Shown here piece after piece: positions 1 to 8,363 of a stretch of 64,000 nt of DNA (within the stretch, counting starts at the first letter, position 1; each line of letters begins with the position of its first letter). Where the stretch lies: positions 1,426,001-1,490,000 of the forward strand of contig NZ_CP021138.1 in NCBI RefSeq assembly GCF_002162035.1. Reading direction: 5' to 3'. A model generated the notes under the pieces. It had not been told where the DNA came from and did no database searches. It saw only the letters and a program-made list of their open reading frames with translations. A program made the position numbers and the translations under genes. Source of the stretch: Sulfuriferula sp. AH1 (lineage in GTDB: Bacteria > Pseudomonadota > Gammaproteobacteria > Burkholderiales > Sulfuriferulaceae).

Positions 1-252
1 TGAGGCAAGACCTGCTGTGGCAAATAACACATTACGGGCAAATCCGACGGTACTTTCTTGCCTGTCATAGATAATCGGCAAAGCACTGCGCCGAACAACA
101 TCCGCGGTTTCGTCGATTGATGCGTTATCTGCGACTACAATCTCGATTTTGTCGAGATAAGCAAAAGCTTCTCGCGTCAAATTCTCCAGGATGACTTCCA
201 GTAACGCACTTCGATTTAGCGTAGGAATGCAAATGGAAAGTATGGGCTTCAT
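1..252 (-). CDS. glycosyltransferase family 2, N-terminal part (cut by window edge)
   Basis: The first 84 codons read MKPILSICIPTLNRSALLEV and later IEIVVADNASIDETADVV, which is the nucleotide-binding start of a GT-A (family 2) glycosyltransferase: a hydrophobic first strand, the IPTLNR turn and the D-N-A-S-x-D segment. The rest of the gene lies left of the window, so donor and acceptor cannot be judged. The ATG at 252 is the first in frame. It diverges from the gene starting at 527 across a 274-base spacer. Its place next to a SPINDLY-type transferase and flagellin suggests surface or flagellar glycosylation, which is inference. Confidence 0.85.
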   Translation of the reverse strand, partial: MKPILSICIPTLNRSALLEVILENLTREAFAYLDKIEIVVADNASIDETADVVRRSALPIIYDRQESTVGFARNVLFATAGLAS

Positions 253-526
253 GGCATGCAAAATGGAAAATGGACTAAGCCCGTATCATATCGTCATAAC
301 TCACGATTTGAAATTAGCTCCAGGCAAGAAATAGCGCTTGTCAGGATGAAAGCAATCAACGAGAATACAAATGATTATGCGCCATCCATAGGCTTGCTTT
401 CGCGGGCAAAACTTTCAATCGTTGGCCCGCAGGACTCCAGCTGACACGGCTCGCCTGGAATCTGTTTTTTGCCCGAGACAAAAATTGTTTTGGCTGGTCA
501 CTGCTCATCTTCATAAAGACAACAAA

Positions 527-1420
527 ATGCGCAATTTTTATTCAACCGATCACGCGCCTTACTATATATTCGCTCTGGATTTTCTTCAGCAATCGGCTGG
601 TATCCGTGCTTTGCATTATCTTTGCCATGCCCTAAATGAAAGCGGTAAAGAAGCGTATGTAACTTGTGAAGTAACAGACCCCCGACTGAGGACGCCTGTC
701 TTAACGCCTGCAATCATGATGCAGCATCATGCATCTGGCAGAAAACCCATTATGGTCTATCCGGAAATCGTGTCCGGCGACCCGCTCGCCGCAGGCGGCA
801 TCGTCGTGCGATGGCTATTGAACACACCTGGACATGTAGGCGGCGATACCTCTTTCCCAAAAGATGATCTTATCTTTGCCTATTCACATATCTATCTCCC
901 GGCAGGAATGCAGGGGCATCTATTGCATATTCCGACTTGCGATCTATCCATCTTCAATAACGATAATAACCCCGATGATGATGCTCGTGATCTGGTTTGT
1001 TTTTATGCTCATAAATATCTGTTCAATGGCGGGGCCCTCACAGAGCACGTGCAGGGAGCAATCAGCCTGTGCAAGGATCAAACATTGACACATGCCGAGA
1101 TTGCGTCCTTGCTGCGGCGCGCCAAGCTGCTTTATGTATATGAACCGAGCGCACTGGTTACGGAAGCATTATTGTGCGGCTGTCCGGTATCGATTATCGA
1201 GACAGATTATTGGCGTGACCATGTAGTGAATTTTTCATGCGGTACCGATAGCGGGGTGATCATGGACGATCGACCCGAATCAATCGCACGGGCAAAAGCA
1301 CATGTCCACAATTTTCGCATCAATCATGAAAAAATCGTATTGAAAACCGCCTGGGCGCAACTCGATTATTTTGTGGAAGTGACTCAGAATGCAGCCAAAG
1401 CGCGGTTGAAAAATAACTAA
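527..1420 (+). CDS. putative GT-B type glycosyltransferase
   Basis: A 297-residue protein of no named family that I can fix. It starts MRNFYSTDHAPYYIFALDFL; I chose the ATG at 527 because the 35 in-frame codons before it look like non-protein sequence (many Arg/Pro/Thr). Residues around 25-40 (GIRALHYLCHALNESG) resemble the N-terminal glycine-rich loop and helix of GT-B enzymes. The C-terminal part has YEPSALVTEALLCGCPV, like the nucleotide-sugar binding helix of family 4/1 glycosyltransferases, where an acidic residue and a conserved E-A-x-x-x-G-x-P-V appear. It is probably soluble. It lies between another glycosyltransferase and the OGT-like gene. Confidence 0.7.
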   Translation: MRNFYSTDHAPYYIFALDFLQQSAGIRALHYLCHALNESGKEAYVTCEVTDPRLRTPVLTPAIMMQHHASGRKPIMVYPEIVSGDPLAAGGIVVRWLLNTPGHVGGDTSFPKDDLIFAYSHIYLPAGMQGHLLHIPTCDLSIFNNDNNPDDDARDLVCFYAHKYLFNGGALTEHVQGAISLCKDQTLTHAEIASLLRRAKLLYVYEPSALVTEALLCGCPVSIIETDYWRDHVVNFSCGTDSGVIMDDRPESIARAKAHVHNFRINHEKIVLKTAWAQLDYFVEVTQNAAKARLKNN

Positions 1421-1454
1421 ATAATGCAGTAATATCCGTACTCATGCAAAGCCG

Positions 1455-3980
1455 TCATGGTTGATGGCGCCATGCCTCCCACATGCTGCGAACAGCGCTT
1501 TCAAAATGAATCGCAAAGCGCCGGGCATCCATAATCGGAGACATCTGCAGTCGTTGACGCAGTCCATTTCGAAGTGCAGAGAGTCTTTGCAAATCACCGG
1601 TCAGCAATGCTGCGCGCCTCACATAGTCATCCTTGCCCGTCGCAACCCATTCCGGCAAGCCCGCATTCATCAGGATTCCGACACCTTGTCTGGACAGGAA
1701 ACTCGCTCCAGTCAGGGTCAATACCGGTACCCCCATCCACAAGCTTTCAACACTGGTAGTACCGCCGGTATAGGGGAACGGGTCAAGTGCAATATCGACC
1801 TGATGATAAGTAGCGAGGTATTTTTCCCTGGAGCCAGGGCCTTCCAGGATCAACCGGTCAGCATCGACGCCATGTTCGGCAAAACGTTCGACCGTGTGCT
1901 CGCGTACTTTCAATTCCGTAAGTTGTTTGGCCTTGAGAAACAATCGGCTGCCGGGTACGGATACCAGCACTCGCGACCAAAGAGCTATGACCTCATCATT
2001 CATTTTGGTCAGGTTATTGAAACAGCCGAAGGTGATGCATCCGTTCGTCAACGCGGGTAACGGTGATATATCCAGCTCGATATCGGGTGGCGTGAAACAC
2101 AGCCGGGTCTCGGGCAATCGCCAGATTCTTTCGGTGAAATGGATTTCTTCAGATTCGGGTAATGTCCATGGATCAGCAATGAGATAATCCATTTCCGCAA
2201 CGCCTGTGGTTGCAAAATACCCAAGCCAGCTTACCTGTACCGGGGCGGGTTTCCAGGCAAACACCGGCAACCGGTTATAGCGGGTATGGCCGGACAAATC
2301 GATCAGCACATGGACACTGTCGCTGTGTATCAATCGTGCGGCGGTTTCGTCACTCAAGCCGGACAAAGGTTTCCATGCAGAAAAGAGGGATTTGATTCGT
2401 GCCGTGAACTCATCGACATGTGAGTCGGTTGGGTAAGCAATCAGCTCGACAGCGGCTGAATCCAGATGATTCAGCAGATTTTCCAGAAAATAGCCTACGG
2501 GATGATTCTTGAAATCGCCCGATACAAATCCGATTCGTAACCGCTCCGGGTGCAAAGTGCATGACCATTCCGTAAATCGTGACGCAACTTGCTGACTCAA
2601 TTTTCGGCCATACAGCTGTGCTTCCGCAAATCCGTAAGAGGGCGCATTGCTCGCCGAATGATTAAGTGAAAACAATAGATTGCTATGCGCTTTAAAATAA
2701 CCCGGCTTGAGCTGCAGAGCCTGTCGATAACTGGCCTCAGACATATCCAGCCGGCCCATATCCTGAAGCACATTGCCCAGATTGTTATACGTTTCCGCGA
2801 GGTCCGGCCTGATTTCCAGTGCGCGACGGTAACTGGCCTCCGCCTCAGCCAGACGCCCCATATCCTGAAGAATATTGCCCAGATTGCTGTGCGCCTGAAC
2901 ATAATCCGGCTTGAGTTGCAGCGCTAGGCGGAGACTTGCCTCTGCTTCATCTGGCCGTCCAATACCATTGAGCATGATGCCGAGATTGCTATACACCTGA
3001 ACATAATCCGGCTTGATTCCAAGTGCACGCCGATAGCTGTCTTCGGCTTCATTCAAACGGCCTGATTCCTTTAAGCAATTACCCAGATTGTAATGTGCCT
3101 CGGCAAGATCGGGCCTGATCTCAAGTGCGCGCTGGTAACTGACCTCGGCCTCCGTCAGACGCCCCAGTTCCTGCAAGGTCGAACCCAGATTGCAATGAGC
3201 TTCGGCGAAATCCGCATCAATCGCCAACGCTCGGCGAAGACTCGCTTCCGCTTCATCGGGCCGGTTCAAGCTGCTATATAGATTACCCAGATTGCTGTAT
3301 GCATAAGCATCGTCCGGCGAGAGCGCTGCAGCTTTCTGCATGGGTACCAGCGCCTCATCATTCTTCCCTGTCTGCATAAGTACCGTGCCCAGCGCTTTCC
3401 AGCCGAAGCCAGCGGACGGGAAGCGTACCGTCATCCTTTGGGCTAACGTTGCCGCTTCTGCGTATCGTCCTTCGGTGAACAAAGCCACAATCGCATTTAT
3501 CTCTGATGCGTCAGGCGCCTTACCTTTGTGCTGAGTCGATTTTTTAGCAGGTTTTATTTGCCTGGCCGCTTCATGCTTCACATTCTCCTTCAAGCACGCC
3601 GCCAGAACATTTATCTCGCTGCCTTGCAAGCCTTGCTGACGGGCCAAGGCCAATACCTCTCGCGCTGCATCCGGCTGACCGGCCTGAAACAATGCATCAA
3701 TATAACTTAGCCAGTATTGTCCATGAGCAGGGTTGGCCTCCAGAGCGGCGATGAAATAGGACAGACCGGCTACCGGCTGTTTCATGTGGAGCGCCAAAAC
3801 GCCCATGTTATGGTTTGCTTCAGGATGATTAGGATCGTGTTGCAGGATACTGCGATAGAGTTCTTCAGCTTCTGTCAGCCGACCTGCCTGATGATGAATT
3901 ACGGCTTGCTGGAAAGTTTGCTCGAAAGTATGAGTAGCAGATTGTTGAGATGATTCAACGTTAGGCACGATAGGTTTCAT
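1455..3980 (-). CDS. TPR-repeat O-linked GlcNAc transferase, SPINDLY/OGT family
   Basis: An 841-residue protein with three parts. Residues about 20-120 hold a first TPR pair. Residues about 190-445 hold a run of seven to eight near-perfect 34-residue TPRs (repeated x-x-H-S/Y-N-L-G-N ... G-R-x-x-E-A-E-x-S-Y-R-R-A-L ... P-D). Residues about 478-830 match the GT41/SPINDLY catalytic region: RIGFVSGDFKNHPVGYF, PAPVQVSWLGYFATTG, FGCFNNLTKMNDEV, and LDPFPYTGGTTSVESLWMGVP. Family members transfer a sugar from UDP-GlcNAc (or GDP-fucose in plant SPY) to Ser/Thr, with the TPR superhelix selecting the protein. It sits directly downstream of fliD on the same strand, so flagellin is an obvious candidate substrate. 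The ATG has only a weak ribosome site. Confidence 0.9.
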   Translation of the reverse strand: MKPIVPNVESSQQSATHTFEQTFQQAVIHHQAGRLTEAEELYRSILQHDPNHPEANHNMGVLALHMKQPVAGLSYFIAALEANPAHGQYWLSYIDALFQAGQPDAAREVLALARQQGLQGSEINVLAACLKENVKHEAARQIKPAKKSTQHKGKAPDASEINAIVALFTEGRYAEAATLAQRMTVRFPSAGFGWKALGTVLMQTGKNDEALVPMQKAAALSPDDAYAYSNLGNLYSSLNRPDEAEASLRRALAIDADFAEAHCNLGSTLQELGRLTEAEVSYQRALEIRPDLAEAHYNLGNCLKESGRLNEAEDSYRRALGIKPDYVQVYSNLGIMLNGIGRPDEAEASLRLALQLKPDYVQAHSNLGNILQDMGRLAEAEASYRRALEIRPDLAETYNNLGNVLQDMGRLDMSEASYRQALQLKPGYFKAHSNLLFSLNHSASNAPSYGFAEAQLYGRKLSQQVASRFTEWSCTLHPERLRIGFVSGDFKNHPVGYFLENLLNHLDSAAVELIAYPTDSHVDEFTARIKSLFSAWKPLSGLSDETAARLIHSDSVHVLIDLSGHTRYNRLPVFAWKPAPVQVSWLGYFATTGVAEMDYLIADPWTLPESEEIHFTERIWRLPETRLCFTPPDIELDISPLPALTNGCITFGCFNNLTKMNDEVIALWSRVLVSVPGSRLFLKAKQLTELKVREHTVERFAEHGVDADRLILEGPGSREKYLATYHQVDIALDPFPYTGGTTSVESLWMGVPVLTLTGASFLSRQGVGILMNAGLPEWVATGKDDYVRRAALLTGDLQRLSALRNGLRQRLQMSPIMDARRFAIHFESAVRSMWEAWRHQP

Positions 3981-4093
3981 GCAGTAAGTTTATTACATTT
4001 GTCAGTGCTCATCGCATCAAACATGATTTTACGCCAAGGGGGGATTTGCGATAGTTGAAAACCGGCCAGGTTGCCCGATCAGTCGATATCAAT

Positions 4094-4131
4094 CGATCTG
4101 CCAACAAAGCAAAACCATGTATGGCAGATCG
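4094..4131 (-). terminator. hairpin downstream of fliD
   Basis: A 10-base perfect inverted repeat (CGATCTGCCA at 4094-4103 and TGGCAGATCG at 4122-4131) with an 18-base loop lies 11 bases past the fliD stop. No T-run follows on the minus strand, so it may be a weak or Rho-aided end, or an mRNA 3' stabiliser, rather than a classical terminator. Confidence 0.4.
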
Positions 4132-4141
4132 TCAATTTTAA

Positions 4142-5572
4142 TCAGCCAAGTTGCTTCGCCAAATAAGCACTCGTGCTATCCATGCTACTCAGCAATGCGT
4201 TCAGATTACTATATTGAGCAGTATATTGTGTCTGGAGCGTCGACATTCTGACTTCCAAGTGGCTAATTTGGTCGTTATATCCGCTAATGGCTGTATTAAG
4301 ACTCGCTATGCTATTAGGGATCAGGCCGTCACCGGACTGAAGGACAGTGGTCGTCCATGTATCCAGTCGGGTAGCGTAACCAGTAGTCGAAGAGAACAGA
4401 TTGGTAACGTCGCTGAAATTGGCCGACATTGCGCTATTCAGTTTACTGCTATCCAGTTTTAATGAGCCATCTGCCTGGAAAGAGATACCAACTTGTGACA
4501 ACGTTGTCAGAGTGCCAGTTGCAGGCGAATTAAAAATGCTGCGCAGTTGATCCATCATCGCACGTACTGTTCCGTCACCTGCCAACGAACCGCCGGAAGA
4601 GCCGGAAGAGCCGGAAGAACCGTAGGCAGAACGGGATTTAAGCTGACTGTACAAACCATTATACGTATCGACAAAACTTGAAACTGCTGTCGCGACAGCA
4701 GCCGTGTCATGCGCTACCGTCAATGTAGTCGGTGCTGTTGTCAGATTTTTAAGCGTAAGTGTAACGCCCTGAATCGCACCGGTGACCGTATTTGAAGCAC
4801 TGGTGATTGCGATGCCATTCACCGTAAGATTGGCATTTTGCGCAGCCACACTCTGGTTCAGATTTTGCGTGCCGGCAGGATCATAAGCCAGCAGGTTGTT
4901 GATGGTTCCATCGCCACCGCTGGTCGTGATTTTAAGGCTGTTGCTTACACCGGGGTTGCTCGAAGTCAGCGACAGACGGTAAGGTGTGCCGCTACCGTCG
5001 TTGACGATGGTAGCGCTTACTCCCATATTGGCAGCATTGATGGCATCCCTTATGCCTTGCAGGGTATTATTGGTCCCGTCTATAGTGATGCTCTTGGTAC
5101 CGCTGCCATTCGATGTGAAGGTGGCGCCGCTATATGTCCCTGCGCTCAGCGTACCGCCGCTAATGGTGCCGAAATCGAAAGTAACTGTCGTTGCCGTGCC
5201 ATTACCGATAGCTGTTGTACTGCTGGCCTGACCTGCCGCAACCAGATTCTGCGACTGGGCGAGCTGTGACACATTCAAGGTATAAGTACCGGGCACTGCG
5301 GTGCTGGCCGCAGCGGCAGAGAAAACGCTGGCATCGGAAGGGGTGGCGCTCAAGTTCTGCAGACCGCTCATTATGCTTTTTAGTGCGGTCTGAAAACTTG
5401 AGACCAATCCGCTGATGGTGCCGAAGGAAGATATCTTGGTCTGGTCGGTGCTTATCTTGGCGTTAAGCTTATCGATAGGCTGACGTTCTACTGCCATCAA
5501 CTGCGAGACGAGAGATTGCACATCAAGCAAATTTCCGCTGGACGACGATGCCGATACTGAGCTGGTTGCCAT
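4142..5572 (-). CDS. fliD: flagellar filament cap protein FliD
   Basis: A 476-residue FliD (HAP2), the pentameric cap that folds exported flagellin at the filament tip. The N-terminal heptad region has VQSLVSQLMAVERQPIDKL (FliD_N, residues about 12-110), a Thr/Ser/Gly-rich beta middle follows, and the C-terminal coiled coil ends in LNALLSSMDSTSAYLAKQLG (FliD_C). A strong ribosome site (CAGGAGG) precedes the ATG at 5572. It is the third gene of fliC-flaG-fliD, 16 bases after flaG. The low-Cys, Ser/Thr-rich makeup fits secretion through the flagellar type III channel. Confidence 0.96.
   Translation of the reverse strand: MATSSVSASSSSGNLLDVQSLVSQLMAVERQPIDKLNAKISTDQTKISSFGTISGLVSSFQTALKSIMSGLQNLSATPSDASVFSAAAASTAVPGTYTLNVSQLAQSQNLVAAGQASSTTAIGNGTATTVTFDFGTISGGTLSAGTYSGATFTSNGSGTKSITIDGTNNTLQGIRDAINAANMGVSATIVNDGSGTPYRLSLTSSNPGVSNSLKITTSGGDGTINNLLAYDPAGTQNLNQSVAAQNANLTVNGIAITSASNTVTGAIQGVTLTLKNLTTAPTTLTVAHDTAAVATAVSSFVDTYNGLYSQLKSRSAYGSSGSSGSSGGSLAGDGTVRAMMDQLRSIFNSPATGTLTTLSQVGISFQADGSLKLDSSKLNSAMSANFSDVTNLFSSTTGYATRLDTWTTTVLQSGDGLIPNSIASLNTAISGYNDQISHLEVRMSTLQTQYTAQYSNLNALLSSMDSTSAYLAKQLG
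4592..4618 (-). repeat. 9-bp tandem repeat, three copies, inside fliD
   Basis: Three exact copies of GCCGGAAGA (plus-strand reading) run end to end and encode a Ser-Ser-Gly linker in the middle of FliD (AYGSSGSSGSSGGS). The unit is a multiple of three, so a change in copy number would lengthen or shorten the linker without breaking the frame. Confidence 0.8.
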
Positions 5573-5588
5573 GATTTACCTCCTGAAG

Positions 5589-5933
5589 CTAGACCTTCTG
5601 GCTTAAAAGCATGCCATGCTGAGACTGGTCTATCGATTGCGCGATCGCCAGTGTCACTTTTGAAGGGATTTGCAATAATAACTGACCGGTTTCTGTATCG
5701 ACAACTTTGACTACCGACATTTTCGTGCCCGTATCCACAGTAAATTCGAGATTCTGGTTCGATTGCCGCATGGCCTGATTAATGCCATCCACTGCTGTCA
5801 TCAATTGTTGCGACGAAGGTTGCGGAGTAGCGATTTGTATTGGGGTCTCTGCAACGAGCGCAGGCGCGTTATCGCTAACGCGCGTGCCTATCGGTGCGAC
5901 CTGATTCGGAGAGTTTGTATTTTGGATGATCAT
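5589..5933 (-). CDS. flaG: flagellar protein FlaG
   Basis: A 114-residue FlaG-family protein. The N-terminal half is disordered and Pro/Gln/Ser-rich. The C-terminal half has the family core: LMTAVDGINQAMRQSNQNLE, then FTVDTGTKMSVVKVVDTETG and LLLQIPSKVTLAIAQSI. FlaG proteins lie between flagellin and FliD in many polar flagellates and affect filament length; the molecular role is poorly known. A good ribosome site (AAGGAGA) precedes the ATG. It is separated from fliC by a 65-base gap holding a strong hairpin. Confidence 0.92.
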   Translation of the reverse strand: MIIQNTNSPNQVAPIGTRVSDNAPALVAETPIQIATPQPSSQQLMTAVDGINQAMRQSNQNLEFTVDTGTKMSVVKVVDTETGQLLLQIPSKVTLAIAQSIDQSQHGMLLSQKV

Positions 5934-5957
5934 CTTGGATCTCCTTGCTATAAAGTA

Positions 5958-5979
5958 CCTGACCGGGCATCCGGTCAGG
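5958..5979 (-). terminator. fliC-flaG intergenic hairpin (attenuator candidate)
   Basis: A perfect 9-base stem (CCTGACCGG / CCGGTCAGG) with a 4-base loop sits between the fliC stop and flaG. The minus strand after it reads TACTTTATA, not a real T-tract. Such a hairpin after flagellin commonly lowers read-through or protects the abundant fliC 3' end, which would keep flaG and fliD expression below fliC. That function is inferred. Confidence 0.55.
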
Positions 5980-5998
5980 CATTTATCATATTAACCGC

Positions 5999-6724
5999 TT
6001 ACCGCAATAATGTCAGTACAGTATTCGGGGTTTGATTCGCTTGCGCCAACACCGCTGTACCGGCTTGTTGCAGGATGTTGTTTTTCGCCATGTTTGCTGA
6101 TTCGGCAGCGTAGTCAGTATCCATAACCCGGCTGTACGAAGCGGAGGTATTCACCGAATAAGTCTGCAGGTTGGCAACGGCGGATGACAGTGAAGCCATG
6201 TCGGCACCATAGTTGGCGCGGGCGTTGGATACGGCAGTGATATCCGTGTCGATCTGGGCAACCGTAGAAGTGCCAGTGCTGCTAAGAGTTGGCTTGACGC
6301 CGGTAGTGGTAAATGTACCGCCATCCGCGCTATTCACGACAGTAGTCGTAGCAGAGTTCACCAGTCCGTTAAGACGGGTATTTTCTGTTACGAGTGCAGA
6401 AGCCTCTACGCCTGAGGCTGAGCCGCCGTTTTGCACTGCGATTTCACGCAAGCGCTGCAGGTTTTCGGTGATTTGAGACAAATAGCCGTCGTTGGTCTGT
6501 GCTTTGGAAATACCGTCATTGGCATTGCGGATAGCCTGGTTCGCACCGCGGATCTGGCTGTCGTAGTTGGTAGCGGTAATCAAACCGGTAGGATCATCCT
6601 TGGCACTGTTGATACGCAGGCCGGAAGACAGACGCTGCTGGGCAGTTTGCAAAGCGAGATTGGATCTGTTCAAAGCTGCGCCGGCAAACAGGGCAGCAAC
6701 GTTTGTGTTAATGACTTGTGCCAT
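5999..6724 (-). CDS. fliC: flagellin FliC, minimal form
   Basis: A 241-residue flagellin, against about 490 in Escherichia coli. Only the D0/D1 parts remain: N-terminal MAQVINTNVAALFAGAALNR and QRLSSGLRINSAKDDPTGL, and C-terminal VMDTDYAAESANMAKNNILQ and a terminal TVLTLLR. The central surface domains D2/D3 are replaced by about 60 Ser/Thr/Val-rich residues. It is exported by the flagellar type III system and polymerises under the FliD cap. A strong ribosome site (AAGGAGA) precedes the ATG, and a sigma-28 promoter lies about 100 bases upstream. The Ser/Thr-rich centre is where glycans would be expected. Confidence 0.97.
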   Translation of the reverse strand: MAQVINTNVAALFAGAALNRSNLALQTAQQRLSSGLRINSAKDDPTGLITATNYDSQIRGANQAIRNANDGISKAQTNDGYLSQITENLQRLREIAVQNGGSASGVEASALVTENTRLNGLVNSATTTVVNSADGGTFTTTGVKPTLSSTGTSTVAQIDTDITAVSNARANYGADMASLSSAVANLQTYSVNTSASYSRVMDTDYAAESANMAKNNILQQAGTAVLAQANQTPNTVLTLLR

Positions 6725-6826
6725 GATAATTCTCCTTGTAGTACGGGTTACGATAAATATGGCATCAGTGCCATTAATCTTGCGGTTGCCTGCATCTGGT
6801 TTGGCATTTAACCGCTGTTGTAAGCT

Positions 6827-6853
6827 TTATCGGTTGATCGACGAATAACTTTA
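6827..6853 (-). promoter_or_regulatory. sigma-28 (FliA) promoter of fliC
   Basis: On the minus strand the sequence reads TAAA, exactly 15 bases, then ACCGATAA. The sigma-28 consensus is TAAA-N15-GCCGATAA, so one base differs. It lies about 103 bases upstream of the fliC ATG, the expected distance for a flagellin leader. Confidence 0.85.
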
Positions 6854-7285
6854 GGGTGAATATCAAGCTTCTAATCTTGCTTGCTGCCCGAGACCATGTA
6901 GCTTGCAATTTCTTTATCGATTGCAATCACAAAAACTTTAGAATAATTTTAAAAAATGCAAAAATTAATTTAATATCAATGTGTTAATAAAAAATATGAT
7001 GTGGATTAATATATTCGAATTTGTGTAGCAGCTTGAAAATAATTTCACAATAGCCACATTATCCCCAGAATATTATTCAAACAGACAGATTGGAAAACCA
7101 TTCCCGGGCATAAAATCTTCGGAAAAGCGAACTTTGTTTATGAATTTCACGCATCTTTTGTCAGATTGGCCTGCTGTTCGTGGAGTAAATTCACTGCATG
7201 AGCCGTATTGGATCTAATTAGTGTTTTAGTTGTCAGGCTTGAGATCAGCCGAGAAGGGAGTTCAGGGAAATCGGGCTCGCTGCGT
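6854..7285. other. AT-rich intergenic region, no gene seen
   Basis: 432 bases between the fliC promoter and the 3' end of the deacetylase gene. The first half is very AT-rich with A/T runs. I found no convincing reading frame, RNA gene or repeat. The A/T tracts upstream of the sigma-28 site could act as an UP-element or a nucleoid-protein binding region. Confidence 0.5.
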
Positions 7286-8215
7286 TTATAAATCGCATAA
7301 CTCACGAATGTGAGCCGTAGCGCTTCTACCTAGCGCATGCAAGGCATAACCGCCCTCGAGGCTGGAAACGATGCGCTTTTGTGCATACTTGGCCGCCACC
7401 ATTTTGACTTGCTGTGTTATCCAGCTGTAATCGGCATCAACCAGAGCGAGGCTCGCCATATCGTCTTCACGGTGCGCATCGAATCCGGCCGAGATAAAGA
7501 TCATTTCCGGCTTGAACGCTTCCAGTTTCGGCAATACAAATAAATTCACCGCATCACGGAAACCCTTGCTTCCGGTGTACGCTGCCAGCGGCACATTGAC
7601 GATATGGTCATTGCCGCTATCGGCACCGCAATACGGGTAAAAAGGATGCTGGAAGGTCGAGCACAGCATCACCCGCACATCGTCCCTGAAAATATCTTCG
7701 GTCCCATTGCCGTGATGTACATCAAAATCCACGATGGCAACACGCGTCAAGTCGTACTGCGACATGGCATGCGCAACGCCGACGGCCACATTGTTGAATA
7801 TGCAGAACCCCATGGCTTGATTGCGGGTTGCATGATGCCCTGGCGGGCGTATATTGCAGAAGGCATTCTCAACCTGGCCGGACATGACCAGGTCGGTCGC
7901 CAGTACCACCGCTCCAGCGGCACGCAAGGCAGCTTCGAGCGTATGGGGATTCATTGCAGTATCCGGGTCAAGGTTGATCAGACCTTGCTGCGGTGCAGCC
8001 GCTTCTATACTGCGAATATAATCTTCGGAGTGCACACGCATTAATTGCACACGCTCTGCGCGCGGCGCATCATGGAGCTGGAGAAAAGGGAAAACCCCTG
8101 ACGCAATAAGTTGGTCTTCAATAGCGGTCAACCGGGCAGGAGATTCTGGATGGCCTGTGCCCATGTCGTGTTCCAGACAAGCAGGATGAGAGATAAATGC
8201 AGTTTGCACAGGCAC
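7286..8215 (-). CDS. histone-deacetylase-family amidohydrolase
   Basis: A 309-residue class II HDAC/acetoin-utilisation-type deacetylase. Visible motifs are HPESPARL (residues 22-29), RPPGHHAT (123-130, the tandem catalytic His at 127-128), DFDVHHGNGTEDIF (163 on, zinc ligands D165 and H167), SAGFDAHREDD (third zinc ligand), and a terminal LEGGYAL loop. Family enzymes remove acetyl groups from lysine or small acetylated amines. It diverges from a protein-lysine acetyltransferase gene at 8364 across 148 bases, which makes lysine deacetylation the more attractive role, though the substrate is not shown by sequence. Confidence 0.92.
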   Translation of the reverse strand: MPVQTAFISHPACLEHDMGTGHPESPARLTAIEDQLIASGVFPFLQLHDAPRAERVQLMRVHSEDYIRSIEAAAPQQGLINLDPDTAMNPHTLEAALRAAGAVVLATDLVMSGQVENAFCNIRPPGHHATRNQAMGFCIFNNVAVGVAHAMSQYDLTRVAIVDFDVHHGNGTEDIFRDDVRVMLCSTFQHPFYPYCGADSGNDHIVNVPLAAYTGSKGFRDAVNLFVLPKLEAFKPEMIFISAGFDAHREDDMASLALVDADYSWITQQVKMVAAKYAQKRIVSSLEGGYALHALGRSATAHIRELCDL

Positions 8216-8363
8216 TTTCCTTAGGGATTTTTAATATTTAAGCATAAATAAATCCCGAACGCAGCGCTGCAATAGAATACGTTATACAAATCAGCTATAT
8301 TAGACAGGGCAAGCCACAATCCTCGTCTTCCAACTTTATTGATGCAATATCACAGGTATCTTC

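Noticed and set aside
256-444. 62-residue frame in the left divergent spacer
   Set aside because: No ribosome site and no resemblance to any protein; it starts four bases from the divergent start.
1461-2060. 199-residue frame on the plus strand
   Set aside because: It lies wholly inside the OGT-like gene on the other strand, has no ribosome site and no recognisable sequence.
2685-3281. Repeated DNA of about 102 bases, considered as a tandem repeat array or CRISPR
   Set aside because: The period equals 34 codons and it encodes TPR motifs; the units diverge as coding sequence does.
6854-7285. Search for a small RNA or gene in the AT-rich spacer before fliC
   Set aside because: No terminator-promoter pair or credible frame was found.
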